From positions 1 through 64,000 of the forward strand of contig JAJPHZ010000010.1 in NCBI GenBank assembly GCA_021325025.1: DNA of 64,000 bases, written 5' to 3'. This DNA comes from Pseudomonadota bacterium. GTDB lineage: Bacteria > Desulfobacterota > Binatia > Binatales > Binataceae. The number at the start of each line of letters is the position of its first letter. Position 1 is the stretch's first letter. The position numbers were made by a program, and so were the translations under genes. Positions 51,352 through 60,441 of this stretch are shown in pieces. The notes below the pieces were generated by a model that made no database searches, had not been told where the DNA came from, and worked only from the letters and a program-made list of their open reading frames with translations.

Positions 51352-54300
51352 CTACTGGGGCCGCTCCCGATGTGCCGCAGCCTGTCTGATAAGCTCTTCA
51401 ATCTGGCTTATCGAAGTAGGCTTGGCCAGATGATGATCGAAGCCGGCGTTGGTGGCTTTGGCACGGTCAGATTCCTGGACCAGGCCGCTAATCGCAATCA
51501 GCAGCATCTGAGGATACTGCTGGCGCAACCGCCGCCCCACTTCGTATCCGTCCATTTCCGGCATCACCAGATCCACCAATGCCACCGTCGGGCGATGCTC
51601 GGCCGCGACCTGAAGCGCGGTCTTGCCGTCGTAGGCGACCCACGCCTGGTAGCCGGCGCGTCTGAGGAGGTTGACAGTCAAATCCGCTACGTCATGTTCG
51701 TCGTCAACCACTAACACGGTCTGGGGAACCGTGGGCGGCTGCGCCGCTTGCAACCCGGCGCCCTGCTCAGAAACCAACGGCACGCGGACGGTAAATTCGC
51801 TGCCCATGCCGGGGCCGGCGCTGGCCGCCTCGATCGTGCCGCCGTGCAACTCGACCAATTGACGTGCCAGTGCCAGTCCCACCCCAAGCCCGGCACGAAC
51901 GGTTTGAGTTTCGTCCGAAGGTCTTTCCTGCACAAAGTAGTCGAAGATCCGGGGTAGGATTTCGGGCGAAATGCCCTGGCCCGTATCCCGCACCCGAACC
52001 ACCGCTTGGCCATCCTCGACGCCGGCGCTGAGTTCGATCGTTCCGCCTGGGGGGGTAAACTTGCTCGCATTGTGCAGCAGGTTGCTCAGCACCTGCGCCA
52101 GGCGCACGCGATCTGCCATCAGGTAGCCATCAGGATCGGCCGACGAAATCTTCAGCGTATGACCGTGCGTCTCCAGCATCGGCCGGCCGCTTTCCACCGC
52201 CGCATCGACCACTTCGCCCAGCCGCACGCGCTCCTTGCGCAGGGTAATCTTGCCGCGGGCCAGCCGTTCGACGTCCAGCAGGTCATCGACCAAACGCATG
52301 AGATGAGCGAACTGCCGCTCCATCGTGCGGGTGACCAGTTGGACCGACTCCGCGTCGCCCTCGGCCTCGCCCAACAATTCCAGGCTGCTGAGCATCGCGG
52401 CCAGCGGATTGCGCAGTTCATGCGCCAGCGTGGCCAGGAACCGGTCCTTGCGCTGATCGGCCAGGCGCAGTTCTTCTTCGGCGCGTTTGCGCGCGGTGAC
52501 GTCGTGATCGACCTCCAGAATCGCCGAGGGCTCGCCGGCTTCGTTGCGATGCAGCACCCAGCGGCTGGCCACCGTGACCCGCTCGCCGGAGCGCGTAACC
52601 TGGATAAACTCACCCTCCCATGAACCGCTGCTGAACAAGCGGTCCTTTATCGTCTTGAGCGGCTCGGAAAATTCGCTCGCCAGCAGTTCGTAAGAAACGC
52701 GGCCCAGCGCTTCTTCCTTCGTATAGCCGTACAAGCGTTCGCAGCCGGTGTTCCACAGCACGATGCGATCATCGAGCCCGCGGATGAAGACATTGGCCAG
52801 GCCCAGGATCTGCGACTGCTCCTGAAGCGCGGCCGCCTGGCGGCGCAACTCCTCGGCGTGGCGATGCTCGGTGATGTCGACAAAATTGAGCACCACGCCG
52901 TCGATTTTGTCGTCCATGGTCCGATAGGGCAGCAGACGGGCCAGGTACCAGCGGTTGTTGCTGCCGCACACCTCGCGCTCGCGGCTTTGCAGGGTCCTAA
53001 GCACCGCTTCGGCGTCCTCGCTCAACGCGGCGTACTCCAGTTTGTGAGTAAAGTGCTCCAGCGGCCGCCCGATGTCGGTGGCGGTGATGTTGAACAGCTC
53101 GCGGGCGCGTTCGGTGTACAGTTTGATCTTCAGGCCGCGGTCCAGAAAGATCGTACCGATATCGGTCGAACTCATCAGGTTTTGCAGGTCGGAGTTGGCG
53201 CGCCCCAACTCCTCGATCTTTTCCCGCAACTCCTGGTTGACCGTGGTCAGCTCCTCGTTGAGCGACTGCAATTCCTCTTTGCTGGTCTCCAGCTCTTCGG
53301 TAGTCGAGCGCAGCTCCTCGTTGATGGCTTGCAGCTCCTCGTTGGAGGCCTTCAACTCCTCGGTGGTGGTTTCGTACTGCTCCACCGTCAGATGGAGCTG
53401 GTCGCGGGTGCGCTGCAGTTCCTCTTCCAACTGCGCAACCACGTCGAGGTTGGCACCTGCCAGCGCGGCCTGCTGTTCGCCGGCACCGGCGGCGGAGGAC
53501 TGGCTGATTTCATCGAAGATGACCAGGAAAAACCCGCGCGCGGCGGGCGGACCGTCCATCACCCGCCGCACCGTCACATCCACGATGCACGGTTTGCCCT
53601 CGATCTCGACTTGCACACGGCGCGACTCGCCGGCGGTTTGTGCTTCACCGGTACGGGCCTTGGCCGCCAGCAAAATGGCCTGCAAGTCCAGGCGGATGCC
53701 CGGATGCACGACCTTGAGCAGGTTGCGGCTGGGCTCACCGCCGGCAAAGCGCAGAAAGCGCCCGGCGTGCTCGCTGAGATGGACGATGTCGTATTCCTCG
53801 TTGATCAAGACGCTGGGCGGCGCCAGCTCCTCGACCACTTTGTGGTGCAGGACGCCGTAGGAAGTGGCTTTGGTCTCCAAGGCCTCAGGAGGCCTGAAGT
53901 TCCAGGCGGCCAGACGCGGAATGGGATGCGCGGCCTGGGCCGGCGCCATCACCGGTCGGCGCACATAGATGCGATGCTTTTTGTCCACCGGCGAGAACAG
54001 CGAGCCTGCCCCTTCGGCGCTCTCCGAGGCGCCTAGAAACAGATAGCCACCGGGGTTGAGCGCGAAATGGAAGGTTGCCAGCGCCCGCTCCTGCATCTCG
54101 CGGTTGAGATAGATGAGCAGGTTGCGGCAACTGACCAGATCCAGCTTGGAAAACGGCGGATCGCGCAGTACGTTGTGCGGCGCGAACAGAATCAGCTCGC
54201 GGATTTCCTTCTTCACCCGGTAGCGGTCGCCTTCCTTGGTGAAAAACTGGCGCAAGCGTTCGGGTGATACGTCCAGCGCGATGCTTTGCGGATAGCGGCA

Positions 54301-55419
54301 TTCGCGCGCTTCGGCGATCGCCTTGTCATCGATATCGGTGGCGAAGATCTGGATCTTGGGCGCTTCGCTGAGCCGGGCTGCATGCTCGCACAGCAGCATC
54401 GCGATCGAATAGGCCTCTTCGCCGGTGGCACAACCGACCACCCACACCCGCACCTGGTCGTTGGCGGATTTGTCGGCGAACAGCTTGGGCACTACCTCCT
54501 GGCGCAGCGATTCAAAGGCTTCGCGGTCGCGAAAGAAGTTGGTCACCGTGATCAACAGGTCGCGCAGCAGGGCCGGCACTTCATCGGGATTCTCGCGCAA
54601 AAAGCTCAGGTAGGAGTTGATGTCAGACAATCCGTGCACCTGCAGGCGGCGGGCGATACGGCGCAGCAAAGTCGGACGTTTGTACTGGGTAAAGTCGTGA
54701 CCGGTGCGCTGCCGCAGCAGCGCCAGCACCTCGCGAATCTCGGTCAGATCGGTTTCGCGCGCCTGCTTTTCTTCCTCTTCGGCTGCCAGGTGCAGGCGTT
54801 GTGCACCCGCCCCCAGCGTACGCAGGCGCCCGGGCATCTGCGCCGCGGGCAGGATCAAATCGACCAGCCCGGTGTCGATGGCGTTGCGCGGCATCGAGTC
54901 ATACTCGGCCTCGTGCGGGTCCTGGGCGATCGCGAAACCGCCCTGCTCCTTGACCCGCCTCAGTCCCAGCGTCCCGTCGGCGCCGGTGCCCGACAGCACG
55001 ATCGCAACCGCGTTCTTGCCGTAAGCGTCCGCCAGCGTGCGAAAGAACAGATCGATCGACGAGTGGCCTCCGCGTAAACGCTCGGGCTGAATTAGTTTTA
55101 TCGTGCCGCCCTCGATCACCAGGTACTTGTTGGGCGGGATCACATAGACATGATTGGGCTGAACGGTGACCGTCTCCGTGACCTGGGTGACCGGGATTTT
55201 GGTTTGCGTTTGCAGCAGCGCGGGAAGATTGCTCTCATGCTGCGGCGAGAGGTGCAGGATCACGACATAGGCCAGCCCGCTGTCGGGTTCCACATGGCTG
55301 AAGAACTGCTTGAGCGCGGTGATACCGCCCGCCGAAGCACCGATGCCAACCACCAGAAACCCGGTCTGGGCTGACGCGTTGGCTTGAGAGTGCGAATCAG
55401 ATTGGGGATTGTCGCTCAT
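51352..55419 (-). CDS. CheB-CheR-PAS hybrid sensor histidine kinase fusion
   Basis: This 1355-residue cytoplasmic protein joins several signalling modules. From the N-terminus: a CheB methylesterase (GIGASAGGITAL with serine nucleophile, HLSPQHES, SGTGADGTLG), a CheR methyltransferase (about 220-490, VWVVGCATGEEAYSIAML), a PAS domain, a long coiled coil (about 650-760, with repeated ELxxxNEELxxxxEEL heptads), two further PAS segments, a histidine kinase (ATLAHELRNPLAAM near residue 1015, ATPase box NASKFTPPGG, DTGQGISPE) and a receiver with the phosphoacceptor in VDLVMPEMDG. All catalytic residues I looked for are present. Similar fusions are common in soil bacteria and work apart from classic chemotaxis; no che genes are near. 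The input is unknown. Confidence 0.9.
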   Translation of the reverse strand: MSDNPQSDSHSQANASAQTGFLVVGIGASAGGITALKQFFSHVEPDSGLAYVVILHLSPQHESNLPALLQTQTKIPVTQVTETVTVQPNHVYVIPPNKYLVIEGGTIKLIQPERLRGGHSSIDLFFRTLADAYGKNAVAIVLSGTGADGTLGLRRVKEQGGFAIAQDPHEAEYDSMPRNAIDTGLVDLILPAAQMPGRLRTLGAGAQRLHLAAEEEEKQARETDLTEIREVLALLRQRTGHDFTQYKRPTLLRRIARRLQVHGLSDINSYLSFLRENPDEVPALLRDLLITVTNFFRDREAFESLRQEVVPKLFADKSANDQVRVWVVGCATGEEAYSIAMLLCEHAARLSEAPKIQIFATDIDDKAIAEARECRYPQSIALDVSPERLRQFFTKEGDRYRVKKEIRELILFAPHNVLRDPPFSKLDLVSCRNLLIYLNREMQERALATFHFALNPGGYLFLGASESAEGAGSLFSPVDKKHRIYVRRPVMAPAQAAHPIPRLAAWNFRPPEALETKATSYGVLHHKVVEELAPPSVLINEEYDIVHLSEHAGRFLRFAGGEPSRNLLKVVHPGIRLDLQAILLAAKARTGEAQTAGESRRVQVEIEGKPCIVDVTVRRVMDGPPAARGFFLVIFDEISQSSAAGAGEQQAALAGANLDVVAQLEEELQRTRDQLHLTVEQYETTTEELKASNEELQAINEELRSTTEELETSKEELQSLNEELTTVNQELREKIEELGRANSDLQNLMSSTDIGTIFLDRGLKIKLYTERARELFNITATDIGRPLEHFTHKLEYAALSEDAEAVLRTLQSREREVCGSNNRWYLARLLPYRTMDDKIDGVVLNFVDITEHRHAEELRRQAAALQEQSQILGLANVFIRGLDDRIVLWNTGCERLYGYTKEEALGRVSYELLASEFSEPLKTIKDRLFSSGSWEGEFIQVTRSGERVTVASRWVLHRNEAGEPSAILEVDHDVTARKRAEEELRLADQRKDRFLATLAHELRNPLAAMLSSLELLGEAEGDAESVQLVTRTMERQFAHLMRLVDDLLDVERLARGKITLRKERVRLGEVVDAAVESGRPMLETHGHTLKISSADPDGYLMADRVRLAQVLSNLLHNASKFTPPGGTIELSAGVEDGQAVVRVRDTGQGISPEILPRIFDYFVQERPSDETQTVRAGLGVGLALARQLVELHGGTIEAASAGPGMGSEFTVRVPLVSEQGAGLQAAQPPTVPQTVLVVDDEHDVADLTVNLLRRAGYQAWVAYDGKTALQVAAEHRPTVALVDLVMPEMDGYEVGRRLRQQYPQMLLIAISGLVQESDRAKATNAGFDHHLAKPTSISQIEELIRQAAAHRERPQ

Positions 55420-55661
55420 CTTTTGCTCTTGGCATGCACTGCCACAATTGCCCTAAAGATCCCTCAATTTGCGATCTATGCGGGAGTTGGGAGCTGCTTG
55501 GGAGCCATCCTAGCGCCACACGATTAATTCGGCCAGAGCCTCGGGCCTGCCGCCGCGACGCTCACGGTGCATCCGAATTTCATTGACAGCGCCCTTTCGC
55601 TCTGAGAAATGGTGGCCTGCGATAATCCCGATTTCTTCAAGAGAGAGGAATTGACCGCGGT

Positions 55662-56840
55662 ATGGAAGCAAAAGCTGCGGCACGCCAGCGCCTGGAGGCG
55701 GCCCGCGCAGACCTGATTGAACTAAGCCATCGCATCCATGCCCATCCGGAGCTCGGATGGCAGGAGGAGAAGGCGGCGCAGTGGGTGGCGCAAACGTTGG
55801 CGGAGGCCGGTTTCAGCGTACAGCGCGGCGCCTACGGCCTGCCGACCGCGCTGCTGGCGCGTGCCGGCTCGGGTCCGCTGCATATCGCGTTTTGTGCGGA
55901 GTACGACTGCTTACCCGGCATCGGCCACGCCTGCGGCCACAACATTATTGCCGCAATCGCAGTGGGCGCGGCGATCGCCGCCGCGGCGGTCGCCGACGAG
56001 GTCGGACTGACAGTCACGGTGCTCGGCACTCCGGCCGAGGAGGTCGGCGACGCGGCGGGCAAGGTGGTGATGCTGGAGCGGGGCGCCTTTGAGGGCGTGC
56101 ACGCGGCCATGATGGTGCATCCGGGACCGCTCGATGTGGCGCTGCCGCCGATGGTGGCGGCCTGCGCCTTCGACGTCTTCTATACCGGCAAGGAAGCCCA
56201 CGCCGCAGCCTTCCCTGAACTGGGCCTCAACGCCGCCGACGCCCTGGTGGTGGCGCAAACTGCCATTGGACTGCTGCGCCAGCATATCCGCCACAGCGAC
56301 CGCATCCATGGCATCGTCACCAAGGGCGGCGATGCGGCCAACGTAATCCCGGCCCACACCTCGGCGCGTTACATCGTGCGCTCCAAAACCCTCGCTCAGC
56401 TTGACAAGTTGTTTCCCCGCGTGCGCGCCTGCTTTGAGGCGGGTGCCCTGGCAACCGGCTGCCAGGTCAGGATTGCCGGCGGCGACAAGCCCTACGCCGA
56501 CATGCTCCATGATACGGAACTGGCGCTGCTGTATCAGCGCAACGCCGAAGCGCTGGGCCGCCAGTTTCGTACTGCAGCGGATACCAGGCCGGATGTTCAT
56601 CCGACCGCCGCGGGGTCCACGGACATGGGCAACGTCTCACATCGGATGCCCGCGATCCATCCGATCATCGCGATCGGCTCGCTGCCGGCGGTAAATCATC
56701 AGCCCGAGTTCGCCGCGCACTGCGTGACCGGAGAGGCCGACCGCGCGATTTTCGACGGCGCGCTGGCGATGGTGTGGACGGCGATCGACGCTGCCACCCA
56801 GGCATCGGTGCGCGAACGGCTGATGGCGGCGCATCGCTGA
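55662..56840 (+). CDS. M20 family amidohydrolase/peptidase
   Basis: This 392-residue zinc hydrolase belongs to the M20D (AbgB/hippurate hydrolase-like) group. It has SHRIHAHPELGWQE at the N-terminus, GIGHACGHNI (metal histidine), GTPAEEVGDAAGK (catalytic glutamate) and a dimerisation lid domain (about 170-290) with HAAAFPELGLNA and IHGIVTKGGDAANVIP. A long AGAGAGGAA ribosome stretch lies upstream of the ATG at 55662. Substrates in this group are N-acyl amino acids or p-aminobenzoyl-glutamate. It converges on the rlpA-like gene with only three bases between stops. Confidence 0.87.
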   Translation: MEAKAAARQRLEAARADLIELSHRIHAHPELGWQEEKAAQWVAQTLAEAGFSVQRGAYGLPTALLARAGSGPLHIAFCAEYDCLPGIGHACGHNIIAAIAVGAAIAAAAVADEVGLTVTVLGTPAEEVGDAAGKVVMLERGAFEGVHAAMMVHPGPLDVALPPMVAACAFDVFYTGKEAHAAAFPELGLNAADALVVAQTAIGLLRQHIRHSDRIHGIVTKGGDAANVIPAHTSARYIVRSKTLAQLDKLFPRVRACFEAGALATGCQVRIAGGDKPYADMLHDTELALLYQRNAEALGRQFRTAADTRPDVHPTAAGSTDMGNVSHRMPAIHPIIAIGSLPAVNHQPEFAAHCVTGEADRAIFDGALAMVWTAIDAATQASVRERLMAAHR

Positions 56841-56843
56841 GCG

Positions 56844-57323
56844 CTACAGTGCCCAAGGACAGGTTGGCGCCCCGTCGGGCTGTTTGATGACCTTGATCCT
56901 CACTTTGGCGATCCCGTCGTGAATCAGCCCCAGCTTACGCGCCGCGCTCCTTGACAGATCCAGCTTGCGGCCTTTGCGGTACGGACCGCAGTCATTGATT
57001 CGCACCGTGGCCGAACGGCCATTGCTGAGGTTGGTGACGCGCACCCTGGAACCCAGCGGCAGCCCCTTGGCCGCGGCGGTCATCTTACTTGAGGAAAAGC
57101 GTTCGCCGTTGGCGGTCTTATGGCCGTCAAAACCGGGACCATACCAGGAAGCATCCGCAACAATCGTGCGCTTTTGCTCAGGCGGCGCCACAGCCGGCAC
57201 GGAAGGCGTGTAGACCGCCGGTACCGCAGATCGGGGCACACCGGTAGTGGTGACACCCGCACACCCGGCGGCCGTCAGCGCACATAGCCATAGCAGGCAC
57301 AGGCGCGCAGCCGAACACCGCAT
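56844..57323 (-). CDS. rlpA: RlpA-like double-psi beta-barrel lipoprotein
   Basis: This 159-residue protein is a RlpA-type cell-wall lipoprotein. The signal peptide ends in the lipobox LTAAGC (residues about 16-21), followed by a Pro-rich spacer and one double-psi beta barrel with ASWYGPGFDGHKTANGERF, GSRVRVTNLSNGRS and INDCGPYRKGRKLDLS. No SPOR domain follows. RlpA cleaves stem-less glycan strands at the septum in some species. The start is ATG 57323, which opens on the signal sequence; 23 extra upstream residues in frame are unlikely. Confidence 0.88.
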   Translation of the reverse strand: MRCSAARLCLLWLCALTAAGCAGVTTTGVPRSAVPAVYTPSVPAVAPPEQKRTIVADASWYGPGFDGHKTANGERFSSSKMTAAAKGLPLGSRVRVTNLSNGRSATVRINDCGPYRKGRKLDLSRSAARKLGLIHDGIAKVRIKVIKQPDGAPTCPWAL

Positions 57324-57700
57324 CGCTGACGATAAAGCTGAGCGTGCAATCGATGGCGAATCAGCGCCAGGTCTGGGCAATCGGCAGATCACAACTACTC
57401 CGGGTCAGGCGACCCTTTGCTGGCGGCAGGCCGCCGTGACAGGTCCTTGGTGCGGGCGCACCGAGGTCAACGCAAGCGCCGTACCGTCCGCGGCGAGGTT
57501 GAAAATCGGGCAAGGTGGTGCAATCAGCCCGATTGCGCGCAAGCGGCAGTGGCGGGGCACCGGTCACAGTGCCTGACCGGCCAATGCAGGCGGGAAATTT
57601 TACATGGTGTTCAAACCCCAGACCGCAGCCGACCGACGATTGCGCCAATAAAAGCGCCGTTCTTGACAGGCCGCGCATCGGCAGTCATAGCTGATTCGCG
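57324..57700. other. Divergent intergenic region without a supported gene
   Basis: No protein-like frame or RNA gene is evident. The right end has a promoter-like TTGACA at 57663-57668 about 17 bp before CATAGC, close to the start of the following lipoprotein gene at 57701, which would leave a very short leader. Confidence 0.45.
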
Positions 57701-58282
57701 ATGATTGGCAGAGCACGGTGGATTTTGATCGGCGCCGCGATGATGTTGGTGGCGGTGGCCTTCTCATGGAGTTGCGGCGGCGGTGGTTCACCGGTCCAGT
57801 GCGTGACAACCATAACCGGCACCACGGTCTGCGGCCTGCCGGGGCCGCCGGGACCGTCTCTGCAAAGCATCTCGATCTGCCCGGGGGCGCCGCCCTCTCC
57901 GACCCCGATTCCCACTTCATCGGCGGTGCCCAGCCCCACCCCGATCGAGCCCACCTGCGCGCCGACCGTGGTCGCGGCGGCGCCCACCACCGGCGTAACC
58001 TTGCAGTTCCATGCGGTGGGAACCTTCAGCGACGGCTCCACGCAGGACATCACCAACAACGCCTCGACTATCTGGACTTCGGACGACACCTCCGTGGCGA
58101 TGCCCAATACCAGCCCGGGAGGACAGTATTACGCGGCCGGAAACGGATGCGCCCAGATCAACGCGATTTCGGGCTCGATTGCCGGCGTGCCGGCAGTGAT
58201 GGACGTCTTGCCGATTCCGTCGGGCACCAGTTGCCCAACTCCGGCCCCCAGCCCGGGCGCGGCCGATTTGTTCGGACCATAA
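57701..58282 (+). CDS. Lipoprotein with Ig-like (Big2-type) domain
   Basis: This 193-residue protein begins with a lipoprotein-like signal (MIGRARWILIGAAMMLVAVA, then FSWSC as a loose lipobox), followed by GGGG, a Pro/Ser/Thr-rich linker of about 70 residues with five cysteines, and a C-terminal Ig-like domain: VTLQFHAVGTFSDGSTQDIT, STIWTSDDTSVAMP and VMDVLPI resemble bacterial group 2 Ig domains. The ordering suggests an exported surface or periplasmic protein held by a lipid anchor. There is no good ribosome site; a second ATG pair near 57739 is an alternative. It precedes the ferredoxin gene by 60 bp. Confidence 0.6.
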   Translation: MIGRARWILIGAAMMLVAVAFSWSCGGGGSPVQCVTTITGTTVCGLPGPPGPSLQSISICPGAPPSPTPIPTSSAVPSPTPIEPTCAPTVVAAAPTTGVTLQFHAVGTFSDGSTQDITNNASTIWTSDDTSVAMPNTSPGGQYYAAGNGCAQINAISGSIAGVPAVMDVLPIPSGTSCPTPAPSPGAADLFGP

Positions 58283-58342
58283 GCGGAACGCGCCTGCGCT
58301 GCAAACATTGACCTTCGCGGCCGGATCGGCAGCAATGTAAGC

Positions 58343-58843
58343 ATGAAAGCTATCGACATTATCCGCCGCCGCCTCAAGGAAGACCGCATCCCCGAAACTC
58401 CCGAGGAAGTGGGCCGCAAGAAAAAGCGTCCGCGTGAAGTCGCCTTCATGGACGTCAACCTCTGCTTCCCGTGCGGCAAATGTCCGGAGTTCTGTCCCGT
58501 GCAATGCATCGAGTACCTGGCTCCGGGCAGCGTGCCCGGACGCGGCGTACAGCCGGTGCAGGACCGCTTCCAGGAGTGCATCGGATGCTACATCTGCGTC
58601 GAGGTCTGCGCGCTGCTGACCGATTATGACGCCGTGCGCATGTACGACGTCGACCTGGTCGAGGAGGTGCTGGGGGTCAAAATCGGCGACACCCCGCCCG
58701 ATGAACCGATTCCGGCCAAACCATACGAGGAGTTCTTCTCCGAAGGCGGCCTCTACCGCCATCTGGGCCACGGCTCGCGCATCCGCGAGAAGATGACCGC
58801 CGAGGAGCGGGCCATCTTTGCCCGCGAGCGCGCCCAGGGCTGA
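58343..58843 (+). CDS. 2[4Fe-4S] ferredoxin-like protein
   Basis: This 166-residue protein carries two four-cysteine motifs, CFPCGKCPEFC and CIGCYICVEVC, separated by about 30 residues, with a Pro after the first motif as in bacterial 2[4Fe-4S] ferredoxins. A basic N-terminal part (KKKRPREV) and an acidic C-terminal tail flank them. Proteins of this kind pass electrons to flavoenzymes or oxidoreductases. The gene is alone, upstream of the TetR gene. The partner enzyme is not apparent. Confidence 0.78.
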   Translation: MKAIDIIRRRLKEDRIPETPEEVGRKKKRPREVAFMDVNLCFPCGKCPEFCPVQCIEYLAPGSVPGRGVQPVQDRFQECIGCYICVEVCALLTDYDAVRMYDVDLVEEVLGVKIGDTPPDEPIPAKPYEEFFSEGGLYRHLGHGSRIREKMTAEERAIFARERAQG

Positions 58844-59007
58844 AGGCCGCAGACCCGACCCATGGGCGCTTGCCGGCAAGGGGAGAACAAAGTCGCCTTT
58901 CCATTCGGCAGATGGGCTCAGGATTGTGGAGCGAAGAAGCGGCGTAAACGATAAAAAATCGGCGTTATAAACGGAATTTTCTCTGTGGATTTACCCGCCC
59001 CGGCGGT

Positions 59008-59036
59008 TTGACTACACGGGATAACGTCTATAGGTT
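59008..59036 (+). promoter_or_regulatory. Predicted sigma-70 promoter upstream of the TetR gene
   Basis: TTGACT at 59008-59013 and TAGGTT at 59031-59036 are 17 bp apart. The -35 is one base from consensus and the -10 matches at the three most conserved positions (TA...T). The start codon at 59057 would leave a leader of about 15 bases. Confidence 0.45.
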
Positions 59037-59056
59037 CTGATTGCTCGGGTTTGGCC

Positions 59057-59674
59057 ATGGAAAAGCAAGCGCGGCGTGCGCAGGTGTTGCGCCACGCCAA
59101 ACGGATTTTTGCCCGCAAGGGCTACCACCGCACCAATGTCGCGGATATCATCAGCCGGGCGCGCATCGCGCGCGGCACTTTTTATCTGTATTTCGAAAAC
59201 AAAAAGGATCTCTTTGAAGAACTGCTGGAACAAGTGCTGCGCGAACTAGCGATTCGCATCCAGCGCATCCGCCTGGGCCCGCAGGAGCCTGAACCGGCGG
59301 AGCAGTTGCGGGCCAATCTGCGCCGCGTGATGTGTTTCGTGCTTAACGAACGCGATCTGACCAATATCCTGCTCAGCCACGCGCTGGGCTTCGATCCCGA
59401 CCTGGATGCGCGCATCCAGAGTTTTTACGACCGTGTGGCGGCGCAGATCCAGCGCTCGCTGGATTTGGGCATCACCATGGGCTTTGTGCGTCAATGCGAC
59501 ACGCGCACCGCGGCCTACTGTATCCTGGGCGGAGTCAAGGAGATTATCGGGCAGATATCGCGCGAAGCGCCGCCCGACATCGACGCGCTGGTCGAGGAGA
59601 TTCTGCGCTTCGGACTGAGCGGAGTGGCACGCCCCGAACTGCTGCAGACGCTGAGCGCGGCGGTACTGGGCTGA
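59057..59674 (+). CDS. TetR family transcriptional regulator
   Basis: This 205-residue regulator has the N-terminal TetR helix-turn-helix: QVLRHAKRIFARKGYHRTN, VADIISRARIARGTFYLYFENKKDLFEELLE. The C-terminal ligand-binding region is hydrophobic and of normal length. The start is ATG 59057; the TTG two codons upstream is less likely. A TTGACT-N17-TAGGTT promoter lies just upstream, and a perfect 16-bp palindrome lies over the start of the next gene (59703-59718), a good candidate operator. It probably represses the downstream HAD/LarA-like/reductase operon in response to a lipid or acyl-CoA; inference. Confidence 0.85.
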   Translation: MEKQARRAQVLRHAKRIFARKGYHRTNVADIISRARIARGTFYLYFENKKDLFEELLEQVLRELAIRIQRIRLGPQEPEPAEQLRANLRRVMCFVLNERDLTNILLSHALGFDPDLDARIQSFYDRVAAQIQRSLDLGITMGFVRQCDTRTAAYCILGGVKEIIGQISREAPPDIDALVEEILRFGLSGVARPELLQTLSAAVLG

Positions 59675-59702
59675 GGAGGGACGCTTTTTTTTCGCGTGAC
59701 TA

Positions 59703-59718
59703 GACTGACATGTCAGTC
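59703..59718. promoter_or_regulatory. Candidate TetR operator palindrome
   Basis: GACTGACATGTCAGTC is a perfect 16-bp inverted repeat, flanked by TA and CA. It includes the ATG of the HAD gene at 59710 and begins 29 bp after the TetR stop. TAGACT at 59701 looks like a -10 hexamer (TANNNT), so binding here would block transcription or the start site. Size and symmetry fit TetR-family operators. Confidence 0.5.
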
Positions 59719-60441
59719 CATAATGGAAACGCCTTCCGCGCCGCCGCCTTTTACGACCTTGACGGAACCCTGGTCGATGTCAACCTGCTGCACGTCACCG
59801 CCTACATGCTGGCCAACGTGGCGCAATGGAAGGGACGCTTTGGCAACCTGGCCGCGCTGGCGCTCAGTCTGCCGCGGCTTTACGCTGCCGAGCGCCACGA
59901 CCGCCGTCTGCTCAACGTCGCCATGTTCGCCATCTTCAAAGGCATCTCGCGCGACCGCCTGTTGGTGTTGGGCGAGGAGTACTGCGAGCGCGTCCTGATG
60001 CATCACTTCTACTCCCAGGCGGTCGACCTGCTGGAAGGCAACCGGGCGGCGGGTCTGGAGCCGGTCCTGGTCACCGGTTCGCCCGATTTCGTGGTGGCCG
60101 CGCTGGCGCGCCGCCTGGGCGTGCAGACGTTTGCCGCCAACCGGCTGGCCTTTCGCAGCAACATCGCCAGCGGGCGGCTGCGCGAGCCGATTATCGCGGG
60201 CGAGGAGAAGGCGCGCTGGTGCGAGGAGTACGCCGCCCGCAAGGGGCTGCGCCTGCGCGATTGCTGGGGTTACGCGGATTCCTACTACGACCTGCCCTTT
60301 CTGACCGCACTGGGCCATCCGGTCGCGGTCAACCCCGACCGCCGCCTGCTGGCCACCGCGCGCGACCGCCAATGGCCGATCCTCCGCTTTGACCCGGTGC
60401 GGGCCGCGGCGATAGCGCGGGCAAATGACGGAGAATCCTGA
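59710..60441 (+). CDS. HAD-IB family phosphatase
   Basis: This 243-residue HAD phosphatase has motif I DLDGTLVD (nucleophile aspartate) near residue 17, motif II in VTGSPDFVV, the motif III lysine in GEEKARW and motif IV GYADSYYDLPFL. The subclass IB cap with LHVTAYMLAN is like that of SerB and of the HAD part of lysophospholipid acyltransferase fusions. The only start in frame is ATG 59710, which sits inside the palindromic operator candidate and lacks a close ribosome site, so leaderless translation is possible. The stop is immediately followed by the LarA-like gene. It could dephosphorylate a lipid or polar head group in the same pathway. Confidence 0.85.
   Translation: MSVHNGNAFRAAAFYDLDGTLVDVNLLHVTAYMLANVAQWKGRFGNLAALALSLPRLYAAERHDRRLLNVAMFAIFKGISRDRLLVLGEEYCERVLMHHFYSQAVDLLEGNRAAGLEPVLVTGSPDFVVAALARRLGVQTFAANRLAFRSNIASGRLREPIIAGEEKARWCEEYAARKGLRLRDCWGYADSYYDLPFLTALGHPVAVNPDRRLLATARDRQWPILRFDPVRAAAIARANDGES

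Noticed and set aside
58343-58843. Subunit of a larger hydrogenase or complex I-like enzyme
   Set aside because: No other subunit is adjacent, so only a stand-alone ferredoxin-like protein is supported.
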